From Megalopta genalis (lineage: Eukaryota > Arthropoda > Insecta > Hymenoptera > Halictidae): DNA of 64,000 nucleotides. Made by a program: the position numbers and the translations under genes. Below are positions 50,801-62,465 of this stretch, in pieces (position 1 is the stretch's first letter; each line of letters opens with the position of its first letter). The notes under the pieces were generated by a model. That model made no database searches, was not told the origin of the DNA, and saw only the letters and a program-made list of their open reading frames with translations. The stretch spans positions 16,350,501-16,414,500 of the forward strand of contig NC_135016.1 of assembly GCF_051020955.1 (NCBI RefSeq), read 5' to 3'.

Positions 50801-53226
50801 AGCGACGAGAGCGACGATAGCGACAGCGACGACATCGGAATTACAGGATCGTCGATAGCCGTGGTCGCGGAGGCCCCGACGGATACCGGCCTCGACACCG
50901 CGTCGTCGTCGACCTCGTTGTTACCCGCGTTTCCAGTTCCAATTCTGAAATCGGCGTCGATGCTGTTGCCGTTCACGTTTCCGTTCCCGCTGCCGCTACC
51001 GTTCACGTTTCCGTTTCCGTTTCCGTTTACGGTTACGGTCACGGTTCCGGTTCCACTCGCACTTTTGGTCATAGGACTGCTGTTCGATTCGGCCGGGAAA
51101 CTCGCAGTTTTATCCACGCCGAAATACGTCGGTGTGGTCTGCTTCGATTTTACTTGCACACCTCGAAGTTGGGCGAGCGACTGGGAGGGTAAAGCCGCGG
51201 TTCCCGTCATCAGGACGACGAACCATGCCAGTCCATCGATCGGCTTCATCTTTTCTTCGATCTGGAATCAACGGAGAGTCCCGTGAACGGAAAAACTTGG
51301 ACGACGTTGCCCGATCGAAGCGAACGACAGGGGTACCGCCGCGTACCGTTCCTTCTATTTCGAGAGTTCAGCGTTCGAAGAACCGCGGCGAGATCCGCCG
51401 CGTAATTTTCGATTCCGTCGAGGAGAGGCCGACGAGTTCGTTCGCTTCTCCGTCGTCGAGATTTCGTTTCCAAATAATTGGCCGTGGATCGTACCCTAAC
51501 CGTGTAATACCGAGATATTCCGCGAGAATCGAAACGTATCGAGCGCCGAAGCTGCGAGCGAGCTCGCTCCTTCGACCGCGAACTCGCCTTCGCGATAGCA
51601 TTTTTCGATCGAACGATTCGACGTCGGATCTCTCGACCGTGTTCGATACGGCCGGTGACGAATTCGACCGTTTGCACGGCGAACGGTTAATAATGTTGCG
51701 CGAGTTTACGAGATCGCCGCGAATATGCGCGAAGCGAGACGGTGCCCCGGGCGATTTGGACTACGGTCGCTCGAACGCGCGATAGAAATCGTAGGATCGA
51801 ACGTCGAGCGAGCAAAATCGAGCAAACGAGCGAGCGAGCGAACGAACGAACGAACGAACGAACGAACGACCAACCAACCGATGAACCGGTGAACGTTGTT
51901 TACTTTTTCTATTCTCGCGAAGGTGTTCAGGGTGGTACGGTAATTATGGCGCGATATAATTTACCACACGGATGCGGTGAAATTAGGTTAACTGGTACTC
52001 GCGTTACTCGCGTTCCTCGTGGGCCGTTATCTTTCTTCGTATTTTCAAGGTCGCCGTGCATACGGTCGCATACAGTTACGTACGAATCGAACGGCACCGA
52101 TCGAGCGTCTTTATACCGACTCGTTCCGTTTTATCCCGTTTTATTCCGTTTTATTCCGTTTTATTCCGTTTTATTCCACCTATCGTATCCGTGCCCGTCG
52201 ATATCGCCGATACTCGTTACGACGATTTCCGCGTCTCTCGTATATCGAAAGAAACGAAGAAAACTTGAAACCGACGCGACGTTGCGACGCGTTATTTTTT
52301 CGATGCATCGTTCGCGACGATTGTTGTACGAGTACAAAAAGTACCGAACTGACCGTCGAATTCGATCGTCGGATTCTGAACGAAGCCGAACGGTTTGCCC
52401 GTCGTGGACGCGATCGCGGCCTGTTTTTTCGAACGAAGCCGTCCTACGATGCGCCATCGAATTCGTAACCGTTGCTCGGCCCGCTTTCGATATCGATTCG
52501 CAGTCCGTGTTCGCCCTCGTTGGACGCGCGTATAGAAATCGGATCGACGATTCGAACGACAACGATCGGCGCCGTTTTTTTACATACCTTTGCAGGTTGG
52601 AATCGTACAATATTTTATTTCGCGAGACGCGCGATGCGATTCGCTTTCTTCGGACGACCAACGGCCGTCGATCCGTCGTTTTATACCGTTTTTCATCGAA
52701 ACGACCGAAAACATTTTCCAAGAAAACGATCGAGGCGCGATCATATTTCGGTATCGCGTCGATGGAATATCGCGCGGAATAGCGTATCGCGTCGTATCTT
52801 CCGAAAAGGATTAAACGTCTGACAAATGGGTCGATGCTCTGACCTTGCTCAACTTTCAATTGTACGTTCGACGTCGATCGGCTCGGCTCGGCTCGGCTTC
52901 GAGTCCTGTGCGGTACTGGATAATCGACCTCGACCTCGGCCTCGAGCTTGACCTTGACCCTGACCCTGACCCTGACTCCGACCTTGGCCCCGATCGCAAG
53001 CTCGAATCGAAGCTCGATCTCGACTTTCCGCTCGAATCGTATCCAGCGTGTTCGAACGTGGCCCACCGGCGTACGAGACGACGTCGCGTAAGAGCTGCCG
53101 AAGCGGTGCGGTGGTTTCGAGAGCGAGAAGCGGCCGTCCAGGACGGAACGACTTTCCGTTCGCTCGGTCTTCGGAGTTCGACGAGTCGGTCGACGAGCCT
53201 GGATGTCCGTTTCGACGTTTTCCCCG

Positions 53227-53258
<32 letters not shown>

Positions 53259-53715
53259 ATATATATATATCGATTATCGATGAAACGATTCCACGAAATT
53301 TCGAAGGAACGTGCAACCGAGAAAGAACGCGCGCGCTCGCTTAGATGCGTTCCAGTTCCGGATGAGACTGCGAGCTCTCGCGGAAGACGCGCCGCCTATG
53401 AGCCCCGACTAGTCCCACTTACCAACCAACCAGAAACCCCTCGACTATGCGTGGAATCCCAAGCTGCATCATCTCCACCAATCCTCTAGCTTGGTTCGCG
53501 CTCCGCGCTCGCTTCTACGCTTACCAACTGGACGCCGCGATCGGGTACTCGTATACCAGCGCATACCTACGATAAGCCGAGTCCTCGTCCTCTCGACGGA
53601 CGGAACCACGGAACCGTGGATTCGAGACCCGAGCGATCCGGCAAATCCGAGCAAGTTTCAACTTTGAAACGAAAAACGGGCATGGGTTTCGGGGTTAAAA
53701 AAACGAGCGGAATGG

Positions 53716-53760
<45 letters not shown>

Positions 53761-56700
53761 GCGGACGAATACGCATCGTCCTCCAGCGACGTTTATCGTA
53801 TGCAGTTAGCTGCAGCGAACATCCGTTCGAACGATAAAGCGACGACAGAACCTCCGGATTAACGACATCGTTCCCCCCTTTTTTCTTTCGCTTCTCTTCC
53901 CCCCTCCTTGCTCGCATCTTTCCTCGTTACCCTTCTTTCGTTGTCCCGGTGTTGAGCGGTGCATCGCTCTCGCGCATCATTCTTATTTCTTGTTCCGCTA
54001 CCTCGGCATCCTCCGCTCGCGCGTTTCTTATTATTTTTCTTCCTTTTCCTTCCCTTCCCTTCGCTTTGCTTTCCTTTCCATTCCTTTCCTTTCCCTCGAC
54101 CGTTTACCGTATCGTTGTTATCGTTTTCTTCGGTCGCTGCAACGTTCGACGCGTCAACGATTTACCGATCGCGCGATTCGATCGAAAAGAAAATTCAATC
54201 GATCGAAATGAAATAAACGATGGATCGCGATGAACGCGAGATCGACGTTGGCCGAACGAAAATGTTCTCCTTCGAAGACCCGACGATCTACCGTTACCGT
54301 CAGTAGGACACGACTACTCGAGCATAAAATACCCTCGATCGATTCTACCGTCGATACCGCGATACGGAGGAGCGATTCGAACCGGTCCATCGCTGTTTGC
54401 TTCTTCTTGTCGAGTAAAACGAATCCTGTCGTTCGGAGTTTAGAACTCGGGTAATGGACCCGAACGCGAATTCGAACGCGAATTCGAACGCGAATTCGAA
54501 CGCGAATGCGAACTCGAACACGACCTCGACGCCTCGACCTCGAATCCGTACCCGATCGCAACACCGCGATATCGGTAGCGATATCGCTATTTTTCGCGGG
54601 TTCGATCGAATACTAGAAAACTGTATCGAGCATGAAATTACCGTGGTTCTCACCGACTAGATACAGTTCGATGCGAATTAGGTTCGTTCTTCGCCTCGTA
54701 GATCGAAACAAGGAATACAACGGTTGAATATTATACGCGGCCGAATGAAGATATAGATCGATGCCCGACGACTTTGCTCGCTGTAGAAACTTGAAGGATC
54801 GTCCGGAGGTTCTGTAGACATTTTTTAGTTTCGCGATTCTGCGGTAGAGAATCGAGCCGGCGCGACTCGTTCATAAGACTAAATGAATTTCAGCGAAAGA
54901 AGGAAATGGAACCGGTAGAAAACGCGCGGTACAGTTACCTAGCAATTTCATTGGTCGAGCCGCGTATACGATCGCTCGATACGCTCGAATATTTCTCTAT
55001 CGAAGCGAAACGCGGTCTCCGCGTGTAACGAAGCAACGACGCAACGACGACAACGACAACGACAACGACCACGCGAGTACGCGCGTCCAGAGAGCCGATA
55101 CGTTCGAGATCGAAATTTCATCGAAACGGATAGCATTCGGTAAAAAGTAAAAGCCCGCTCGACGGCTCGTGGACGATTACCCGTCGATTACATCGTCCGA
55201 AAATCGTTGCGCTCGACGCGATCGTTTTTCGAGCATCTTATCGTAGGTATCGTTCGTTCTTCTTCGTCTCTCGCGGACGACGATACGCGCGCGTCGCGTC
55301 GGCGCATCGATGGATCGCTGGCGCGATCCGACACCGGTGCTACGAATCTTGGGCTACCGCGATTCTTGCTGCGGCAGCATCCGCGCGAATTCGATTTTAC
55401 AGCCGCGTATACGGTTCCGTGAACGCGTCGTTGCATTTTCAAACTTTGCACGCGACTTTCGGCGGCGGTAGAATCTAGCGCGGCGTACGTGGAAGCATAG
55501 AATTTTTTCGCACGATCGCGGCGATACCACCGAGGTCGCCGAAGCGTTTCGCCATCTAGCGTCGTCGAGCGAACTCGCGAAAATACTGGACCGATACGAC
55601 GACGAGACTCTCGCGCGTCGATCAATATTATTCGTTTACCGAGAAAAGAAAAGTTTTCATTTTATCGAACGGGTTCGATCGACCGCGACGTTGAATTTGA
55701 CAAATATTTTGGAAATAAAATTTGTTCGATTTTCGAGGTTTTCGAAACTTTTGGGTAGCTACGATGGATCGATCGACCGCGTCTTTTTATTGAACTGGTA
55801 TACTCGTTACCGCCGGCTCTCCTTTACATCCGGTACAATGGTAATAACGTAGGACGTCGAGAGACGATAAATCTAATGGTAAAAACACGCTTTTCTCGAG
55901 ATTATATATATAGCATCGGATCGGCACGATATCGCAACAACGAAAGAGTCCTCGATCGAATTGTAATATTTACAAAGTGTAACGTCCAAGGTAGAACGGT
56001 GTGCAACGCCTGTACGATCGGAAAAGTCGTCGTAAACGAGAAGGATACCGAACGACGCATCGATGGAAGGAAACGTTGCGAGTATCGAATCGTTGGTCGC
56101 TCGTCGTAATTTAATCCAATTACTCGTTCATTTTTTGCGGTTCGCATCGCGAGACGATCGACTCTGTTTACGGATCCACGATTTTCTACGTTCTACGTTC
56201 TACGTTCTACGTTCTACGTTCTACGCGCCGTGGTCCATGCTCGACGCGATCCTTTGCCATCGTTTCCGATCGCGCCGAACCAACGACAACGATTTCGAAA
56301 CGATTCGCAATCGCCGCGGTAAATAACGAATACGTACGTATACCAATACCAATATGTACCAATATCAACACCGATACTAGCTCTAACCCTAAAAGCGACG
56401 CCAACGCTAACGCTACGCGTACACTGTACATCGTCGAGGATCTTCCGTGGTTCGGAATCGGTTCGGAATCGGTTCGGATTCGACGGTTTCATAGAATTCG
56501 AGAACAAACGAAGGAAATTGCTCGCATTCGATGGCAGAGTGTTCGAACGCGCCGCGCTCGTACCCGTAAATATCGGTAAGAATCGTACGGGTCGTGCTAC
56601 CGTGGTCGTATCGTAACGGAGAAGCTGTTCGAGCTGTATACGAACGCGGGATACTGACCCGGCGAGCCGCGTAGGCTGCGCGGTGGCGGTGTAAAAGGGG

Positions 56701-58768
56701 ACGCGGACGGCGACGGTTTATACGGTGTAAACCGCCTCGGAACGATGGGATTGCGAAGGCACGCAATATCCGCTATAAGTCTTAATCTCCAAGACGCCGG
56801 AATAGGATCTTGCCGGAAGCGAACCCGGGTCCGTGTGACGCCTGGGACACCGATGACCCTTCGGACATTGGCAAAGGGGCGACGCGTTCACTTCTTCGAG
56901 CTGCGAGGTCCGTCTCTTTCGTACGGTGAACAGTCGACAAGGCTCCTTGCGTTGACACCGGAGTCTCTGAAACCGAACATTCCCTTCGAATCTCGATCGA
57001 TCGAAACGAAACGAAACGAAACGAAACGAAGCCGCGACCATGAAAAATGCGATCAGCAGGGTCGAAGAACTTACGCTTTGCGGAGAACACGCGAAAGCGT
57101 AAATAAATCCTGGATTCCCCCCGGGAGATCTCTGCGCTTGTCTTCGAACCAGATAGGGCACGCTGCTGGGCCGACAGCGGCAGTAGACTCGTTGAACGGT
57201 CGCGTTCGCCGGGCCTCCTCCCGGCGCCAGGGTCCACGTGATGTCCCTGCGAACAGCGAATCCATTCTCTGTACGCAACGTCGATTGGAGCGCGCAGCGA
57301 TCCGTGTGCCGCGACGCGACGCGAGCCATCCCGTCGCGGCACGTTCGATCGCTTCGACGTGCTGGTACTTGTTCGAACAACCGACTAACTTGAAGTAACG
57401 ACAGATAGGAAGATGTTTCACTGGTTCGCAAAGCTTGTACTGCCGCGTTTTATCGACTATCGTGTGCCCGTCGTCTCCGTGCAAGCTACCGGGACAGGTA
57501 CGGCCATCGGGACAACGACATTGTCTCTCGACCCACGGCGATCCGTACAGATCCACCTTGCTGCAAACTTCGCTTCGATCCGAGCATTCGGGCAGTTCTT
57601 CCTCGCTCTCCTGAAAACGCCAAATATTCGTAAAGCGTCGATGCGCGCAGTCCCGCGTGGATCCGGCAAAGGCAAAGGCAACGGCAACGGTAACGGCAAC
57701 GGTAACGGTCGTAGGTCCGGCAGAAATCCGATGGAAAAGAAATATTCGCGGGCTAGAAAAGTTGGTCGACGTCGGAAAGGAACGACGTTGCGTTTCGTCG
57801 ATTCTTTCGAATAAAAACGACCGGCGAACGATACATGGCGGAAAACGGCCGTCGCGTCGCGTCGGACCGACGTTCGCCGTGAACCGTCTTTACGATATCC
57901 GTATGCGCGAAACGAGGCGAATCGGAGCGGGATCGTTGGACGAAAGAATAGCGGAAAGAGGAAATGGGTTAAACAAGTTCGACGCCGATAAGGGAAGAGC
58001 TAGTTTCGACGAGAGAAGAAAATGAGAAGTCGGAAGCCGGAAGCCGTGTGAGAGAAGAAGAAGGTGCGCGGCGCGGAACGGCGGGCATGCCGCGATGCGC
58101 GGATGTCGGGACGTCGGATGGAAAAAGAGGAACTCGCGTAGCAAAGGCGTTGAAGAACGCGCGTCTCCCCGCGTCGCATCGTCGAGGAATAGGCATCTGG
58201 TCTAACTGCACTATTCAAAGAGCTTCGGTCAATCCACTGAATGAGGCAATCACGTACGTCCTGTCGTGTCGCCGTTGGCAATCTACGGCAGCGAACGAGA
58301 ATCGGAGCCAAACTCTTTGTGCGCGCGTGTACGATCCATCTGGTCTTGTCTCGCCTCGTCTATAGCGTATAGTGTACAGTGTATAGAACTCCCCCCCCCC
58401 CTCACCCCCAAGACGAAAACGGATAGCCGTTTTCGTTGTTTCGATCGACCTTTCGTCGGCCCGTCGAGGTTTCCGTTCCTTCCGTGCTTCTACTTTTCGA
58501 ATCGAAATCGACGAGAATCCCTTCGTCGGGATCTACCAAAGACGTTTCCATCGAATAAAACCTATCGGCGATCGCGATCGCGATCGCGGCCGTTGTCGAC
58601 GTTCGAACGCGAGTATCGCGATAACGTAGTTGGTCCAGTCGTCCGAATATGTACGCGTATCGGTCGATAGAGACGCTTCGAAAACGTTTCACGATTTTCC
58701 ATTCGCTCCGGATCCCCGTGAGATCGACCGATGCCCCTCCGTTCCGTCGCGTTCTTTGCTTTTGCTCC

Positions 58769-58818
<50 letters not shown>

Positions 58819-59270
58819 TCCCTTCTTCCCGACCGTCTCTTCTTCTTGGGATATTCCCAGAAGATCGTTCGTATCAATGCCGCCGGTGGCGGTAAACTAA
58901 AATGGGATAATAGGGGGACCGGAAAGGTTGCGCGATTCATCCGGAAGTTCTCACGAGTCTCCCGCTTCTCTCACAACCACAATGAAAATGACACCTGGCC
59001 GTGCTCGCTCGTTTCCTTGCTCGTTCGCTCGTTCGCTCGCTCGACCGCGCGCTCACGCGATCGCGAGCTCGCGCGCGCAACCAGATGACATCCAGAATAC
59101 GTTCCGACATCGGAGATACCTGCATAAATGTAAACGCCTCTACGCGCGGCGGGCTATTTGCCCGATTTTCGCTCTCTCTCTCCCTCTACTTGCGCCGAGT
59201 TCGACAAACTCGACTTTTGGCCAGCGAAATCGGGCAAATAGGAACTGTGCGCGGGCCGAGAGCACCGATC

Positions 59271-59305
<35 letters not shown>

Positions 59306-60694
59306 GAGGCGAAACCGGACGATAGCGAATTCGATTTCCGATCGTTCGTATCGTATTCTGTTCGTGGCCGAATACTCGTTGCCCGTGCAGCAGGATACCC
59401 GACCTTAGGTATCGAACTTACCCCGACTTGATAAAGAATTCTGGGCGGTCGATGAAGCGGTCGATGCTTTCTCTTCCGATCGATCGAGTCGATCTCGACG
59501 GCCGTGTCTCGAAACTGGTGCAATTCCGTCAGGTATTTGCCTTCGTCGAGAGACAAATATTCGTTGAGCAATCGTTGACCGGTTTCGTCGAGTTCCACGC
59601 CGAGAAGGCTACCTTGGCTCTCGCGAATAAACAACTGGCCGAACATCGCCAATAACAGGCACATCAAATCGGCCATTCTTCCCAGCCTCGGTCTTCGTTT
59701 TTCTCCGCGTTCGTTTCGTTCGCGATCGATGGAAACGTCCGCGAGCGGTTCCTTTCACGATCGACGACGGATAAGAAACTCTCGAGTCGGGTTAAAATCG
59801 ACCGAACGCTCGAATCGATAACGGCGCGGATCCGTACGCGCGCATCCGACACGGTTCAACGATCGTCGCGATTCGTCGAAAACACTTTGCATCGCGAAAA
59901 TCTAGGCCCGTCGCGCGATCGCCTGCCGACGTTTGTTGCCGGAAGACGGCGCGAACGCGCGCGTACGATCGGGCGAACAGAGTTTCGAACGATTTCGCCG
60001 GGATTTCGAGAAGCGACTCGAAAACGATTTCGAAGCGAATCGACCGCGATATCGGCACGACGTAGCCTGCCGTGGAAGATCGCGCGGATTCCTGGTTCCC
60101 GCGTCCTGCCGCGCCGCGTTCGTCGTCTCGAACGCGTCTCGAAGAAGAAGCCGCGGGTGGCGCGGCGCGAACGTTCGTCGATCGATCGGAAATAACGGAA
60201 TTCGTAACTCGTAGAAAACTTTCTCCGGCGATTTTCTTTCGACGCGAATCGAACGTACGGTTCGCGCGCCGTTCGGATCGTCGGTCGATCGATGCCGCGC
60301 GAGGTCGAGCCTGCTCCCGGGGTCGAAGAAACGAGGTCGTCGTAAATTACCTCCCTTTCGACGCGATCTCGCGCGCGCGTCTTACCGATCGATCGATCCG
60401 ACAACCGATCGACCGGTCGAGAAACGATCCGAATCGCTTTTCGAACGGTGCACGTTTTCTTGGGATGGAAACTCGATTCTCGAAAGAAATTCCGAACCGT
60501 TCTCTCTACGGTTAACGGAATCTTATCCCGAGCGCGAGAAAGCGTTCGGTCTTCTCGCGTTTATCCTTTCGCGCCGATAAAGTAGCGCGCATGTTCACTG
60601 GTCGACACCGAACCGAGAAACGCGCGACGTCTTCTCAACGATGATTTCCGTTCACCGAATCGTCGCACCTTCGGACCAGCCGCGCCGTTCCTCG

Positions 60695-60738
<44 letters not shown>

Positions 60739-62431
60739 ATCGTTTCTTTCCTCGTCTCTAGATTCTTCCGGCCTCCTCGCCTTCTCTTCCGACCGTCTCG
60801 TTCGTAACTCTGCTCGCGCGTAGTCTATGCCGCGACGCGATCCGAATCAACCAGAAACCCACCGGCTCGCAACTTTCGTGCTACGCGAACTTGTACCATT
60901 CGTTCGACTGGACTTCCAACAGCTACGGGCAAAGCATGAATGAGTACTCCCTTCTCTCGTTTCTCTACTCCACACCACTCCACTCCACTCTACTCCATTC
61001 CACTCCACTCCACTCCACTCCAGTCCACTCCGTTCCATTCCACGCCACTCCACTCCACTCCACAACACTCCACCGCACTCCACGGCACTCCACTCTTTGC
61101 TTCGTTCCACGCTCGGCTCTCCGCGCTCCATTCTTCGACTCGACTCGGCGCGATCCTACTCCGTCCTACTCTACTCTGCTCTATTCGAGTCTAGCGCGCT
61201 ACCATTTCTTGCTCCAGTCTATTCCATATCCTCTCCCATTCGTCCGTTCGACTCTCGTATTCGTCGGTCGATCCGATCGCTGTAGGAGCCGTCGTTGTTA
61301 GATCTTTCGGACCCTCGGTCCGGATTCGCCTCGCAGCATCCTTCCGAATTTTCTTTTCCTTTACGAACGGATTTCGTCGACGAGCGAACAAATTTTTGCT
61401 TCGGAGCCGATCGCACGCGAGACGAACGCGACTACGAGAGGAACGGTCGAGTTTGAAAAAAAAAAGAACGGTTGTTCGACCGTTCTTATACTTTTCGTAG
61501 GGTTTCTCCGTTTTCCTATCGCTACCGTGCGCTTCGAATATTTTTTATACGCGTTCTCCGACAACCCGAAAACGCGACCACGTCGATAAAAGACGACGAT
61601 CGATTCTATCGCGCGTTCTATTTTATAGTAGAACGAACAGCGACGCGCGCGGGCACGCTTACTTTTACGTACGACGTACGTGTACGTTACGCGATCCAGT
61701 ATTTCGTTCCTTTCTCTGGCTCGGTCTCGCCGATGTCGCTCGATGGCTTTTCTCGCGTTTCGCACGATCCTCCGCGCGAAAGAGGCTTTAGAAGGACGGA
61801 GCTCTTTCGCAACGCCGCCGTACACTGCCGCGTACGATATGCGAAAATATGATATAACGCGATACGATCGATAACCGTGTACCGTTGCCCGGCAAAATTA
61901 GATCGCACGGTACGCGCGAGTATCGCGTACATTTTTATCGTAAAAAAACATTGGGCGATACCCGTAATTAAGAATCGAAAATAATATTCGGTCGCCGGCT
62001 GTAAACGGGTGAGCGATAAGCGATCGACGGGTACGTGCAACGTGCTCGTCGAACGAGTACGTTTGAGGATCGCTGTTTCATTGATGGAGGCCACGATCCA
62101 TTCACTCCTACTTTCTCTCTGTTCCTCCTCGGTTGTTGCTCTCTCATTCCCACGCTCTCCCTACTCGAACGTTTCGAGAAGCGTCGTCGTCGCCGTCGGC
62201 GGCGGCGTGCTTCTCTCGTTGTTCCCTGCATCGATGCTCCTGAAAACGAATAGATTCGCTCGACCGCGAATCGATTTCGATACGATACGATTCGGTTCCG
62301 ATCGGATTCGATTCGATTCGATTCGATTCGATTCGATCGCGATCCGATAGGGTGCGTTCGGTTTGGCCGACTTTTACGAGAATTCGACCAAAATCTACGC
62401 TCGAAGAAATGCGCGCGACGTCTTCGAATCG

Positions 62432-62465
<34 letters not shown>

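Larger units (their letters stand above)
51250..56717. other. Spacer between the two nested genes
   Basis: 5.5 kb with no supportable exon. It should contain the promoter and any 5' UTR exons of nested gene B (upstream is to the right) and the 3' UTR of nested gene A. Simple repeats: AACG near 51840-51868, TTTTATTCCG near 52128-52178, TATA at 53227-53270, GA at 53720-53758, GAATTCGAACGC near 54463-54505 and TTCTACG near 56190-56224. Confidence 0.55.

Noticed and set aside
52161..53066. 301-codon minus-strand frame between the nested genes
   Set aside because: Arg/Ser-rich translation of CGA/TCG-biased DNA with no domain, signal peptide or splice support.
57413..58025. Plus-strand frames opposite gene A exon two and downstream
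   Set aside because: Antisense shadow of the conserved Cys-rich exon plus repeat-derived GNGNG residues.
59856..60404. 182-codon minus-strand Arg-rich frame upstream of gene A
   Set aside because: Composition matches the surrounding noncoding DNA; no conserved motif. It could only be 5' flank.
60847..61131. Minus-strand GVEW-type repeat protein
   Set aside because: Produced by the CACTC pentamer minisatellite, which is open in every frame.
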